From positions 434,001 through 498,000 of the forward strand of contig NC_018708.1 of assembly GCF_000302535.1 (NCBI RefSeq): DNA of 64,000 nt, written 5' to 3'. How positions within the stretch are numbered: the stretch's first letter is position 1; each line of letters begins with the position of its first letter. The DNA comes from Acidovorax sp. KKS102 (GTDB lineage: Bacteria > Pseudomonadota > Gammaproteobacteria > Burkholderiales > Burkholderiaceae_C). Of the stretch, positions 34,214 to 44,243 are shown one piece after another. Both the position numbers and the translations under genes were made by a program. A model generated the notes under the pieces. That model saw only the letters and a program-made list of their open reading frames with translations, was not told the origin of the DNA and did not search any database.

Positions 34214-35143
34214 TCAGTCCTGCGCCCCGTCTTCGCGCTTCCACTCCAGCGCGGTGTCGTACAGCACGTTGCGCGATGCGCCCGTGATCTCGGCGGCCAG
34301 GCGCACGGCGGTCTTCAGGGGCAGCTCGGCCAGCAACAGGCGCAGCACGCGGTGGCTGTCGCCCGCGTCGCTGACCACGGGCACCGGGTGCAGCAGCACC
34401 ACAAACTCGCCGCGCGAGCGCTGGGGCGACCCGTCCAGCCACGCCGTCAGCGCCTGCGCGGGTTGGGTGGTGACTTCTTCAAACTGTTTGGTCAGCTCGC
34501 GCGCCAGGGTGACGGGGCGTTCGCTCAGCACGGCCAGGGCCTGGGCCAGTTCGCCGATGCGGTGCGGGGCTTCGAGCAGCACCACGCACCGGGGCTCGTG
34601 GGCGAGCTGTTGCGCAATCACATTGGCACGCTCCGCGTTCTTGACGGGCAGGAAGCCTGCAAACACAAAGCCGCCATGCTCGGTGCTGTGGGCCACGGCA
34701 CCCGCCACGCTCAGTGCGGTGGTGATGCTGCTCGCTCCCGGCAGCGGTACGGCGCGCAGGCCCGCGGCCTGCACGGCAGCCACCAGGCGTGCGCCGGGGT
34801 CGCTCACGCCGGGGGTGCCCGCGTCGCTCACATAGGCCACGCGCTGGCCTTGCTGCAGTCGGTGCACCACGTTCTGCGCGGCTTCAGCCTCGTTGTGCTG
34901 GTGCACGGCCAGCAACTGGCTGGCGCTCTTGTCGATGCCATAGGCGCGCAGCATGGACTGCGTGTGGCGCGTGTCCTCGCAAGCCACCGTGTCGGCCAGC
35001 TGCAGCACGTGCAGGGCCCGCAGGGTGATGTCGGCGAGGTTGCCGATGGGCGTGGCCACCACGTACAGCGCGCCCTGCGGATAATGCTGCGCAGCGGCGG
35101 CGTCGTGCGCCGCGCTCTGGGCTGAAGCGAAAGATGCGCTCAA
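34214..35143 (-). CDS. rsmI: 16S rRNA (cytidine-1402 2'-O)-methyltransferase RsmI
   Basis: RsmI methylates the ribose of C1402 in 16S rRNA. The tetrapyrrole-methylase fold is clear: LYVVATPIGNLADITLRAL, ACEDTRHTQ, YVSDAGTPGVSDPG, PGASSITTALSVAG, and EAPHRIGEL. The start is most likely the TTG at 35143, preceded by AAGGA at good spacing (309 residues); a GTG at 35167 without ribosome site is the alternative. It is divergent from yraN and their 5' ends overlap. The rsmI-yraN-diaA-dolP set matches the E. coli neighbourhood. Confidence 0.93.
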   Translation of the reverse strand: MSASFASAQSAAHDAAAAQHYPQGALYVVATPIGNLADITLRALHVLQLADTVACEDTRHTQSMLRAYGIDKSASQLLAVHQHNEAEAAQNVVHRLQQGQRVAYVSDAGTPGVSDPGARLVAAVQAAGLRAVPLPGASSITTALSVAGAVAHSTEHGGFVFAGFLPVKNAERANVIAQQLAHEPRCVVLLEAPHRIGELAQALAVLSERPVTLARELTKQFEEVTTQPAQALTAWLDGSPQRSRGEFVVLLHPVPVVSDAGDSHRVLRLLLAELPLKTAVRLAAEITGASRNVLYDTALEWKREDGAQD

Positions 35144-35553
35144 TGAATTTCCTTGGAAAAAGACCACCCGCCGCTGCCAACCCAGGGGTTGCCAAAAAAG
35201 CCACCACGCGCGATCGGGGCAACGCAGCCGAGGACCAGGCCTTGGCCCATCTGCAGGCGGCTGGCCTGCAACTGGCGGTGCGCAATTATCGGACGCCTGG
35301 GCGCGGTGGGGGCGAGATCGATCTGGTGATGCGCGACCTGGACGGCACCCTGGTGTTTGTGGAGGTGCGCAGCCGCACGCACGGCGGCTTCGGCGGCGCC
35401 GGGGCCAGCATCAGCGCAACCAAGCAGCAGCGCATCATCTTTGCCGCGCGGCACTACCTGATGCGCTTGCCGTCGCCACCGCCGTGCCGTTTTGACGTGG
35501 TGCTGGTGGAGGAGGGCGTGCAGTGGATCAAGGCAGCGTTCGATGCGCAGTAG
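35134..35553 (+). CDS. yraN: UPF0102 protein YraN
   Basis: YraN (139 residues) is a conserved small protein with a nuclease-like fold: the family motifs AEDQALAHLQAAGL, GEIDLVMRD and LVFVEVRSR are present (Asp and Glu-Val-Arg positions of a PD-(D/E)XK core). The ATG at 35134 is used; ATG 35143 (MNFLGK) is an equally possible start. It overlaps the 5' end of rsmI on the other strand. Function not established. Confidence 0.9.
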   Translation: MRSMNFLGKRPPAAANPGVAKKATTRDRGNAAEDQALAHLQAAGLQLAVRNYRTPGRGGGEIDLVMRDLDGTLVFVEVRSRTHGGFGGAGASISATKQQRIIFAARHYLMRLPSPPPCRFDVVLVEEGVQWIKAAFDAQ

Positions 35554-35643
35554 CGGCATGCGATCCGCTGGCCGCCAGCGCAATGCAGCTGGCTACCCTT
35601 TGCTACAAAAGCTGTAACACGCGGCGGGTATCATCGGGCCCTC

Positions 35644-36243
35644 ATGCTTGAGCAACGCATCCAACAGCATTTCATCGACAGCGCCGACCTGAAGTACCAG
35701 GCCGCGCAGACCCTGAGCCACCCCATTGCCGCTGCCGTACAGGCCGTGCTGGCCTGCGTGACCAGCGGCGGCAAGGTGCTGGCCTGTGGCAATGGCCCAT
35801 CGGCCGCCGAGGCACAGCAATTTGCCGCCTTTTGCGTGGCGGGCTTTGAACGCGAACGTCCCGAGCTGGCCGCGTTGGCGCTTACCTCTGACAACACGCT
35901 GCTCACGGCGGCTGCGGGCAGCCACGATGCCACCCAGCAGTTTGCGCGCCAGGTGCGTGCCCTGGGCCAGGCGGGCGATGTGCTGCTGGCCCTGACGGTG
36001 CACGGCAACGACCCCAACCTGCTGGCCGCCACCGAGGCCGCGCACGAGCGCGACATGACGGTGGTGGTGCTGGCGGGCCGCACCGGTGGCAAGCTGGCCG
36101 CCATGCTGCGGGAGACCGACGTCTTGATCAGCGTGCCCCACGACCGTGCGGCACGCGTGCGCGAAGTCCACACGCTGGTGCTGCACTGCCTCAGCGACGG
36201 CGTGGACGCACAGTTACTTGGTGAACAGGAGATTCCACTATGA
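35644..36243 (+). CDS. diaA: SIS-domain protein DiaA
   Basis: DiaA (199 residues) belongs to the GmhA-like SIS family and in E. coli binds DnaA to time replication initiation. The SIS phosphosugar loop reads GNGPSAAEAQQFA, where the GmhA enzymes have GNGGSAADAQH; the Gly-to-Pro change argues against sedoheptulose-7-phosphate isomerase activity. Position between yraN and dolP supports DiaA. The stop overlaps the dolP start (ATGA). Confidence 0.85.
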   Translation: MLEQRIQQHFIDSADLKYQAAQTLSHPIAAAVQAVLACVTSGGKVLACGNGPSAAEAQQFAAFCVAGFERERPELAALALTSDNTLLTAAAGSHDATQQFARQVRALGQAGDVLLALTVHGNDPNLLAATEAAHERDMTVVVLAGRTGGKLAAMLRETDVLISVPHDRAARVREVHTLVLHCLSDGVDAQLLGEQEIPL

Positions 36244-36905
36244 CCCCGACAACCTTGAACCGCACCCGCCGCGTGGTGGGCACTGCCCTGGCTGCCGCCA
36301 CGCTGGCGGCGGCACTCTCGGCCTGCGCGCCCCTGATCGTGGGCGGCGCCGTGGTCGGCGGCGTGATGGCGGTGGACCGCCGCACGGCCGGCACCCAGAT
36401 CGAAGACGAAGGCATCGAGCTGCGCGCTGCCAATCGCATCCGCGAGACCCTGGGCGACCGGGCCCACGTCAACGTGACCAGCTACAACCGCCAGGCATTG
36501 CTGACCGGTGAAGTCGCCACCGCCCAGGACCGCCAGGCGGTGGAGCAGATGGTGTCGCAGGTGGAAAACGTGCGCTCGGTCGTCAACGATCTGGCCGTGA
36601 TGCCCCCTTCCACGCTGAGCCAGCGGTCCACGGATACCTTCATCACTGGCAAGGTGCGTGCGAGCCTGGTGGATGCGCAGGACATCTCGGCCAACTCCTT
36701 CAAGGTGGTGACGGAGCGCAACACCGTCTACCTGATGGGCCGTGTGTCACAGCGTGAGGCCAACCGCGCCACGGACATCGCCCGGGGCGTGACCGATGTG
36801 CGCAAGGTGGTGCGCGTGTTCGAGATCGTTTCGGAAGAAGAGCTGCGCCGCATCGCGCCGCAGCCTGCGCCAGTCACCACGGACACCAAGCCGGCTGGCG
36901 GCTAA
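36240..36905 (+). CDS. dolP: Outer membrane lipoprotein DolP (YraP), dual BON domains
   Basis: This 221-residue lipoprotein has a signal peptide with lipobox LSAC and two BON domains (about residues 65-130 and 140-205: LLTGEVATAQDRQAVEQMV, VYLMGRVSQREANRATDIA). DolP supports envelope integrity and acts at division sites in E. coli. The C-terminus is a Pro/Thr-rich tail. Cotranslated with diaA, followed by a strong terminator. Confidence 0.92.
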   Translation: MTPTTLNRTRRVVGTALAAATLAAALSACAPLIVGGAVVGGVMAVDRRTAGTQIEDEGIELRAANRIRETLGDRAHVNVTSYNRQALLTGEVATAQDRQAVEQMVSQVENVRSVVNDLAVMPPSTLSQRSTDTFITGKVRASLVDAQDISANSFKVVTERNTVYLMGRVSQREANRATDIARGVTDVRKVVRVFEIVSEEELRRIAPQPAPVTTDTKPAGG

Positions 36906-36930
36906 GGCCGAGCATCAGACCGCAGTGTCC

Positions 36931-36967
36931 AAGTCCCAGACCGCAGCGCGTGGTCTGGGACTTTTTT
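36931..36967 (+). terminator. Rho-independent terminator after dolP
   Basis: Perfect 12-bp stem AAGTCCCAGACC (36931-36942) / GGTCTGGGACTT (36952-36963) with a 9-base loop and six T residues in all at its 3' end. Confidence 0.92.
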
Positions 36968-37032
36968 ATTGGTGTGTAGCGTGGGAGCCCGCCGCTCCGC
37001 TGCTCTGCCACACGTCGCCGGTGGTTGCGGGG

Positions 37033-37947
37033 TTACTTCAAGCGCTGAATCAGGCTGGACGTATCCCAGCGGTTACCGCCCATCTTCTGCACATCGGCGT
37101 AGAACTGGTCCACCAGCGCCGTCACGGGCACGCGCGATCCGTTGCGCTTGGCTTCATCCAGCACCAGGCCCAGGTCCTTGCGCATCCAGTCCACCGCAAA
37201 GCCGAAGTCGAACTTGCCGTCCACCATGGTCTTGCCACGGTTGTCCATTTGCCAGCTCTGGGCCGCGCCCTTGCCGATCACGTCCAGCACCTGCTTCATG
37301 TCCAGCCCGGCGTTCTGGCCAAACGCTACGGCTTCTGACAGGGCCTGCACCAGCCCGGCGATGCAGATCTGGTTGACCATCTTGGCCAACTGGCCCGAGC
37401 CGCTGGCGCCCAGCAGCGTGAAGGCGCGCGAGAACGCCATGGCCACGGGCTGAGCGGCCTCGAAGGCAGCGGCATCACCGCCGCACATCACCGTGAGCAT
37501 ACCGTTCTGTGCGCCCGCCTGGCCGCCCGACACGGGGGCATCCACAAACTGCAGGCCCAGGGCTTGGGCAGCAGCGTACAGCTCGCGCGCCACCTCGGCC
37601 GATGCGGTGGTGTGGTCCACAAAAATGGCGCCTGGCTTCATTCCTGCAAAGGCGCCGTCCGCGCCCAGCGTCACGGAGCGCAGGTCGTCGTCATTGCCCA
37701 CACAGCAGAACACTATGTCGGCGCCTGCGGCCGCCTCGCGGGGCGTCGCTGCATGATTGGGGGCTTTGGTGCCCGCATATTCTGCGCACCATGCTACGGA
37801 TTTGGTAGCGGTGCGGTTGTACACCGTGACTTCATGACCGGCCAGCGCCAGATGGCCAGCCATGGGGTAGCCCATCACGCCCAGGCCCAGAAAGGCGACC
37901 TTGCGGGAGGGGGTTGCGTCGTAGTTGCGAGGATTGGTGCTTGGCAT
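37033..37947 (-). CDS. 3-hydroxyisobutyrate dehydrogenase-family NAD(P) oxidoreductase
   Basis: This 304-residue beta-hydroxyacid dehydrogenase has the Rossmann motif VAFLGLGVMGYPMAGHLA, the substrate-binding signature FVDAPVSGGQAGAQNG and the catalytic Lys helix SGQLAKMVNQICIAG. The ATG at 37947 is chosen; an upstream TTG at 37983 overlaps a promoter-like TTGACC. Substrate could be 3-hydroxyisobutyrate, tartronate semialdehyde or a related acid; the glycolate and class V aminotransferase genes nearby are compatible with tartronate semialdehyde, but this is weak. Residues 47-65 are encoded by a degenerate repeat copy. Confidence 0.88.
   Translation of the reverse strand: MPSTNPRNYDATPSRKVAFLGLGVMGYPMAGHLALAGHEVTVYNRTATKSVAWCAEYAGTKAPNHAATPREAAAGADIVFCCVGNDDDLRSVTLGADGAFAGMKPGAIFVDHTTASAEVARELYAAAQALGLQFVDAPVSGGQAGAQNGMLTVMCGGDAAAFEAAQPVAMAFSRAFTLLGASGSGQLAKMVNQICIAGLVQALSEAVAFGQNAGLDMKQVLDVIGKGAAQSWQMDNRGKTMVDGKFDFGFAVDWMRKDLGLVLDEAKRNGSRVPVTALVDQFYADVQKMGGNRWDTSSLIQRLK
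37755..37809 (-). repeat. Degenerate copy of the dispersed 55-bp repeat (copy I)
   Basis: On the minus strand: GCTACCAAATCCGTAGCA, N6, GCAG, N9, GCACC. Spacing fits but three anchor positions differ. In frame inside the oxidoreductase gene. Might be chance. Confidence 0.35.
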
Positions 37948-38046
37948 GGTGTGATCGCGTGATGAGCTGAAAGTATGGGTCAAAACGAAAACCCGCCCAG
38001 AAGGGCGGGTGAAGCGGGGCGAAGGCGTGTGGAGCTTGCTCTGGCG

Positions 38047-39183
38047 TCACACGATCGCGAAATGCTCGGTGCCCTGCGCCAGGTCGGGCGACTTGGCGCG
38101 CTGGCTGTTGAGCTTGATCTGCAGGCGCAGGTCGTTGAGCGAGTCGGCATTGCGCAGCGCGTCTTCGTAGCTGATGACGTTGGCCTCGTAGGCATCGAAC
38201 AGCGCCTGGTCGAAGGTCTGCATGCCCAGGTTGCGGCTCTTCTTCATGATCTCCTTGATTTCGGAGACCTCGCCCTTGAAGATCAGGTCGGAGATCAGCG
38301 GGGTGTTGAGCATCACCTCCACCGCTGCGGCGCGGCCCTTGCCGTCCTGCTTGGGGATCAGGCGTTGCGAGATCATGGCGCGCAGGTTGAGCGACAGGTC
38401 CATCAGCAATTGTGCGCGGCGCTCTTCAGGGAAGAAGTTGATGATCCGGTCCAGCGCCTGGTTGGCGCTGTTGGCGTGCAGCGTGGCCAGGCACAAGTGC
38501 CCGGTTTCGGCAAACGCCACCGCATGTTCCATGGTCTCGCGGTCGCGGATTTCGCCCATCAGGATCACGTCGGGCGCCTGCCGCAACGTGTTCTTCAGGG
38601 CGGCTTCCCAGCTGTCGGTGTCCAGGCCCACTTCGCGCTGCGTGACCACGCAGTTCTTGTGCGGGTGCACAAATTCGATAGGGTCTTCCACCGTGATGAT
38701 GTGGCCGAACGAGTTCTCGTTGCGCCAGTCCACCATGGCGGCCAGCGTGGTGGATTTGCCCGAGCCCGTGGCACCCACCAGGATGCACAGGCCGCGTTTG
38801 GTCATCGTCACCTCCTTGAGCACCTGTGGCACGCCCAGGCCGTCAATGGTCGGCAGTGTGAGCGGAATGGTCCGCAGCACCATACCCACCTTGCCCTGCT
38901 GGATGAAGGCGTTGACGCGGAAGCGCCCGATGCCGGCGGGCGAGATGGCGAAGTTGCACTCTTTCGTGCGCTCGAAGTCGGCCACCTGCTTGTCGCTCAT
39001 GATGGCGCGCGCCAGCGTCAGCGTGTGGTTGGGTGTGAGCGGCTGCGGCGACACCTTGGTCACCTTGCCATCGACCTTGATGGCGGGTGGAAACTCTGCC
39101 GTGATGAACAAGTCGCTGCCATTGCGGCTCACCATCAGCTTGAGCAGGTCATTAATGAATTTACTGGCCTGATCGCGTTCCAT
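38047..39183 (-). CDS. pilU: Type IV pilus retraction ATPase PilU
   Basis: PilU (378 residues) is a hexameric ATPase that assists PilT in retracting type IV pili. Walker A is GATGSGKSTTLAAMV, with the Asp box ITVEDPIEFVH, Walker B ILMGEIRDRETM and the His box ETGHLCLATLHANSA. The N-terminal PAS-like domain reads GSDLFITAEFPPAIKVDG. The C-terminal extension beyond PilT length is typical of PilU. Transcribed with pilT and the cNMP-binding gene. Confidence 0.94.
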   Translation of the reverse strand: MERDQASKFINDLLKLMVSRNGSDLFITAEFPPAIKVDGKVTKVSPQPLTPNHTLTLARAIMSDKQVADFERTKECNFAISPAGIGRFRVNAFIQQGKVGMVLRTIPLTLPTIDGLGVPQVLKEVTMTKRGLCILVGATGSGKSTTLAAMVDWRNENSFGHIITVEDPIEFVHPHKNCVVTQREVGLDTDSWEAALKNTLRQAPDVILMGEIRDRETMEHAVAFAETGHLCLATLHANSANQALDRIINFFPEERRAQLLMDLSLNLRAMISQRLIPKQDGKGRAAAVEVMLNTPLISDLIFKGEVSEIKEIMKKSRNLGMQTFDQALFDAYEANVISYEDALRNADSLNDLRLQIKLNSQRAKSPDLAQGTEHFAIV

Positions 39184-39241
39184 CAGAAGTTCTCCCGGGG
39201 GTGGTCGTCTGCCGGACGATCTTGTGTCGTGGATAGGTGCA

Positions 39242-39877
39242 TCATTTCTGGTTGTCGCTCAGGCGCGCGCTCACCACACGCAGGCGCAGCGACAGTTTGC
39301 GCGCCAGCAGGGCAATCAGGCTGGCGGCCAGTTGCGGGTCCTTGGTCATCATGTCGTCCATGGCCTCGGCCGACAGCACGGCGATCTCGCAGTCGGTCAG
39401 CGTGGTGCAGGCCGAAAAGCGGATGCCGCTGTCCAGCAGCGACATTTCGCCCAGGATGTCGCCGGGACGGGTCTCGGCCAGGCGCAGCTGCTCGCCCCAG
39501 GGCTGCACGCGGTCCACAGCGATGGTGCCGGTGAGCAGCACCACCATGAAGTTGCCGTACTCGTCCTGGCGGATCACGTCGCGGTTGGAGGGGACGGCCG
39601 CAAATTCAAAAAAGCGCTCCATGCGCTCCACGGCGTCCTTGTCGAGGTGCGCCATGTACTTGTCCTTGGCCCACAGGCCTTGCAGCAGCTTGCCGCCCCG
39701 GCTGGTGGGCAGGCGCTTGGCACCCACTTCCACTGCACGGGCCTCCCAGGGCACCAGCATGGAGTCGTCCACCCCCTGGCCCGCAAACGCGGTGGAGAAC
39801 AGCACGGAGTCCGTGTGGTCGTCCGATGGCTTGCCGCTGCGGGCTTTCATTTTCAGAAGGCTCAAAATGCCTTTCAT
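39242..39877 (-). CDS. Cyclic nucleotide-binding domain protein between pilT and pilU
   Basis: This 211-residue protein has a Crp-type cNMP domain from about residue 75 to 195 (FMVVLLTGTIAV, RPGDILGEMSLLDSGIRFSA) with no DNA-binding helix-turn-helix. The phosphate-binding cassette GEMSLLDSGIRFSA keeps the Gly-Glu and Arg-x-Ser/Ala pattern. The N-terminal 75 residues are charged and unassigned. Position between the two retraction ATPases suggests it passes a cyclic-nucleotide signal to pilus retraction. Confidence 0.88.
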   Translation of the reverse strand: MKGILSLLKMKARSGKPSDDHTDSVLFSTAFAGQGVDDSMLVPWEARAVEVGAKRLPTSRGGKLLQGLWAKDKYMAHLDKDAVERMERFFEFAAVPSNRDVIRQDEYGNFMVVLLTGTIAVDRVQPWGEQLRLAETRPGDILGEMSLLDSGIRFSACTTLTDCEIAVLSAEAMDDMMTKDPQLAASLIALLARKLSLRLRVVSARLSDNQK

Positions 39878-39944
39878 ATCGCGCTCCGGTATGCGGCGCC
39901 TGCAGGGGCCGCAAAGTCGTTCATGGGTGTGTGCTGTCGGGGGC

Positions 39945-40988
39945 TCAGCCGGGGAAGTTCTCGGGGATCTTGGCCTTGCTGCGTGCTTCGGCCGGGCTGA
40001 TGATGTTGCGGCGCACCAGGTCGGTCAGGTTCTGGTCCAGCGTCTGCATGCCCACGCTGTTGCTGGTCTGGATGGTCGAATACATCTGCGCAACCTTGGC
40101 CTCGCGGATCAGGTTGCGGATGGCGCTGGTGCCCAGCATGATCTCGTGCGCGGCCACGCGCCCGGAGCCATCCTTGGTCTTGCACAGCGTCTGCGAGATC
40201 ACGGCCTGCAGCGATTCGGACAACATCGCACGGACCATTTCCTTTTCTTCGGCGGGGAACACGTCGATGATCCGGTCGATGGTCTTGGCGGCGCTGGAGG
40301 TGTGCAGCGTGCCAAACACCAAGTGGCCCGTTTCCGCCGCTGTCATGGCCAGACGGATGGTTTCCAGGTCGCGCATTTCGCCCACCAGGATGGCGTCCGG
40401 GTCTTCACGCAGTGCAGACTTCAGGGCCGCCGCGAACGACAGCGTCATCGGGCCGACTTCACGCTGGTTGATCAGGCACTTCTTGGACTCGTGCACGAAT
40501 TCGATCGGGTCTTCCACTGTGAGGATGTGGCCGTACTCGGATTCGTTGAGGTAGTTGACCATGGCGGCCAGCGTGGTGGACTTGCCCGAGCCCGTGGGGC
40601 CGGTCACCAGCACCAGGCCCCGTGGCTTCAAGGCCAGGTCGCCGAAGATCTTGGGGGCGTTGAGCTGTTCCAGCGTGAGGATCTTGCTTGGAATCGTCCG
40701 GAACACGGCGGCCGCGCCCCGGTTCTGGTTGAAGGCGTTGACGCGGAAACGGGCCAGGCCTTCGATCTCGAACGAAAAGTCCACCTCCAGGAATTCTTCA
40801 TACGTCTTGCGCTGCGCGTCGCTCATGATGTCGTACACCATGGCGTGCACCGTCTTGTGGTCCAGCGCATCGACGTTGATGCGCCGCACGTCGCCGTGGA
40901 CCCGGATCATGGGCGGCAGACCGGCGGAGAGGTGCAGGTCGGAGGCCTTGTTCTTCACGCTGAACGCGAGCAATTGGGTAATGTCCAC
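39945..40988 (-). CDS. pilT: Type IV pilus retraction ATPase PilT
   Basis: PilT (347 residues) powers pilus retraction and twitching motility. N-terminal MDITQLLAFSVKNKASDLHL, Walker A GPTGSGKSTTLAAM, Asp box LTVEDPIEFVHES, Walker B ILVGEMRDLETI, His box ETGHLVFGTLHTSSA, and the C-terminal AIRNLIREAKVAQMYSTIQT with AIRNLIRE, a motif characteristic of PilT. The promoter region is shared with the divergent yggS gene, 37 bases away. Confidence 0.97.
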   Translation of the reverse strand: MDITQLLAFSVKNKASDLHLSAGLPPMIRVHGDVRRINVDALDHKTVHAMVYDIMSDAQRKTYEEFLEVDFSFEIEGLARFRVNAFNQNRGAAAVFRTIPSKILTLEQLNAPKIFGDLALKPRGLVLVTGPTGSGKSTTLAAMVNYLNESEYGHILTVEDPIEFVHESKKCLINQREVGPMTLSFAAALKSALREDPDAILVGEMRDLETIRLAMTAAETGHLVFGTLHTSSAAKTIDRIIDVFPAEEKEMVRAMLSESLQAVISQTLCKTKDGSGRVAAHEIMLGTSAIRNLIREAKVAQMYSTIQTSNSVGMQTLDQNLTDLVRRNIISPAEARSKAKIPENFPG

Positions 40989-41025
40989 GGAGTCCCTCTA
41001 TCGTTTGGTACGCTTATCAAACATT

Positions 41026-41745
41026 ATGACCACGATTGCTAACAACCTCCAACAGGTTATGGGCAGGATCGCCCAGGCGTGCCAGGCCGCCGGGCGCGAC
41101 CCGGCCCAGGTGGGCCTGCTGGCCGTTTCCAAAACCTTTGGCGCCGAGGCGGTGCTGGAGGCAGTGGCCGCAGGCCAGCGCGCCTTTGGCGAGAACTACA
41201 TCCAGGAGGGCGTGGACAAGATCGCTGCCGTGCGGGCGGCCTTGCCCGGCGCAGCGTTGCAGTGGCACTGCATTGGCCCCATCCAGAGCAACAAGACGCG
41301 CCCCGTGGCCGAGCACTTCGACTGGGTGCACACGGTGGACCGGCTCAAGATCGCAGAGCGCCTGTCGGCCCAGCGGCCCGATCACCTGCCGCCGCTACAG
41401 ATATGTATCCAGGTCAACATCGACGGAGGCCCCACCAAGTCAGGGGTGGCCCCGGCCGAGGCCCTGGACCTGGTGCGCGCTGTCGCAAACCTGCCACGGC
41501 TGGTGGTGCGGGGGCTCATGAGCATTCCAGACCATGCTCCTGAATTTGAAGCGCAACTGGCAATCCACAGGAGCGCCAGAGCACTTTTTGACCAGATGGC
41601 TGCGCTGAAGGAGCCGGGCCTGGAGCACTTCGACACTCTGTCTTTGGGCATGACGGCCGACCTGGAGGCCGCCATCCAGGCGGGCAGCACCCTGGTGCGC
41701 GTGGGCACCGGGGTGTTTGGTGGACGGACCTACCCCGCCGCTTGA
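41026..41745 (+). CDS. yggS: YggS-family pyridoxal phosphate homeostasis protein
   Basis: This 239-residue PLP-binding TIM barrel belongs to the YggS/PLPBP family. Lys of LLAVSKTF binds the cofactor; FGENYIQEGVDK, WHCIGPIQSNKT, VNIDGGPTKSG and LSLGMTADLEAAI are family motifs. The ATG at 41026 fits; the open frame upstream is antisense to pilT. In many bacteria yggS lies next to pilT, as here. Confidence 0.95.
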   Translation: MTTIANNLQQVMGRIAQACQAAGRDPAQVGLLAVSKTFGAEAVLEAVAAGQRAFGENYIQEGVDKIAAVRAALPGAALQWHCIGPIQSNKTRPVAEHFDWVHTVDRLKIAERLSAQRPDHLPPLQICIQVNIDGGPTKSGVAPAEALDLVRAVANLPRLVVRGLMSIPDHAPEFEAQLAIHRSARALFDQMAALKEPGLEHFDTLSLGMTADLEAAIQAGSTLVRVGTGVFGGRTYPAA

Positions 41746-41751
41746 GCGGGT

Positions 41752-42822
<1,071 letters not shown>

Positions 42823-42931
42823 GGGCGCGGTCCTTGTGGGTCGGGTCAATGAATGCGATGACCGGCCATGGTAGCGGCGGCCCGTGGCAGCTGCCGCCGT
42901 GGGGTCTACCGCGCGCTGATGCGCCGTGGTG

Positions 42932-44176
42932 TCAGGGTCTCGCCATCTTGCAGTCCGTGCCCTGTGCCAGCTCATTGCCGGTGTAGGCCGCATCGGTGCG
43001 GAAGCCGTAGTTCGTGCCTTCCCAGCCCACCTTCACGGCTTTGCCGTCCACCTGCGCAATGGTGTTGACCACCTGGGGCAGCAGCAGCTGGTGGTCTTCG
43101 CCGCGCATGCGCACGGGGCCCACCACCGATTCCAGCGTCAGGTCTTCCAGCGCGCGCGCCACCTTCACCGGGTCGGTGGACTGGGCCTTGTTGATGGCGG
43201 CCGCCAGGAAGCGCGGAGTCATCTCAATGCGCGGCGCAAGGAAGTCCTTGCCCGTCTTGGCCTTGTAGGCCTTGGCCAGCGCATCCACCTTGGGGGTGTC
43301 GACCTGGCCGGGGTGCCATTCGGCCACCCAGGTCAGCTGGCCTTGCTTGGCCTGTGACACGGCCAGCACCGTCCCCGGGATGGAGCCCGCGCTGTGGTTG
43401 AAGTAGCGCAGGTTGTAGCCCGCATCGCCCGCGGCCTTGAGCAGCAGCGTCATGTCCTGCCCCCAGTTGCCGGTGATGACCGAGTCGGCCTCCGTGCTCT
43501 TGACCTTGGCGAGGTAAGGCGCAAAGTCCTTCACGCGGCCAATGGGGTGCAGCGCCTCGCCCACAAACTGGATGTCGGGCCGCGCCAGACCCACCATCTC
43601 GCGGCCGTAGTGCGCCCACTGTTTGCCGTGCGCGTAGTCCTGGTTCAGCAGGTACACCTTCTTGATGTCCGGCTGCTTCTTGATGTAGTTGGCAATGGCC
43701 TTCATCTTCATGGCCGTGTTGGCCTCGAACTGGAAGTGCCAGAAATTGCACGCCTTGCCCGTCAGCTCGGGGTCGATGGAGGAGTGGTTCAGCACCAGGA
43801 TCTCCTTGCCCGGGTTGCGCTGGTTGTGGCGCGCCGCTGCCTGCACCAGCGCGGTGACCACGGACGAACCCGAGCCGCCCGTCACGATGGCCTTGGCGCC
43901 CTGGTCGATGGCGGCCTGCAGCGCGCTCTGGCTCTCCTGCGCCGAAAGCTTGCTGTCGAACTGCAGCAGCTGCAGCTTGGTGCCCTTGAGCACGCCGCCC
44001 TTGGCGTTGATGTCCTCTATGGCGTATTGCGTGTGGGTGAGCATCAGCTCGCCCACGTTGGCAAACGGGCCGGACAGTGGGTCGATGTAGGCGACCTTGA
44101 AGGTCTCCTGCGCGCTGGCTGCGCTGACGGCGCACAAGGCGGCAGCGGCCGTGAGGGTGCGGAAGGTGGGGCTCAT
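42932..44176 (-). CDS. Branched-chain amino acid-type ABC transporter substrate-binding protein
   Basis: This is a 414-residue periplasmic binding protein of the LivK/peripla_BP_6 type. ATG at 44176 has GAGGAGATC upstream and yields a Sec signal peptide ending SAASA-QE. Conserved: FKVAYIDPLSGPFANVGE and GGSGSSVVTAL. No permease or ATPase genes are next to it in the window, so it is an orphan or part of a system encoded elsewhere. Being next to an acyl-CoA regulator and ligase suggests an organic acid or related ligand rather than an amino acid; this is inference. Confidence 0.88.
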   Translation of the reverse strand: MSPTFRTLTAAAALCAVSAASAQETFKVAYIDPLSGPFANVGELMLTHTQYAIEDINAKGGVLKGTKLQLLQFDSKLSAQESQSALQAAIDQGAKAIVTGGSGSSVVTALVQAAARHNQRNPGKEILVLNHSSIDPELTGKACNFWHFQFEANTAMKMKAIANYIKKQPDIKKVYLLNQDYAHGKQWAHYGREMVGLARPDIQFVGEALHPIGRVKDFAPYLAKVKSTEADSVITGNWGQDMTLLLKAAGDAGYNLRYFNHSAGSIPGTVLAVSQAKQGQLTWVAEWHPGQVDTPKVDALAKAYKAKTGKDFLAPRIEMTPRFLAAAINKAQSTDPVKVARALEDLTLESVVGPVRMRGEDHQLLLPQVVNTIAQVDGKAVKVGWEGTNYGFRTDAAYTGNELAQGTDCKMARP

Positions 44177-44243
44177 GCTCGGATCTCCTCGATGGGTGGG
44201 ATGGTGCGAAAAAAGGGGCAGGGCGCCGTCTCGCGGCGTGGGG

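Noticed and set aside
35592..35620. A possible extra copy of the 55-bp repeat (TTTGCTACAAAAGCTGTAAC)
   Set aside because: Only the left arm is similar; the GCAT and GCGC anchors are missing at the required spacing.
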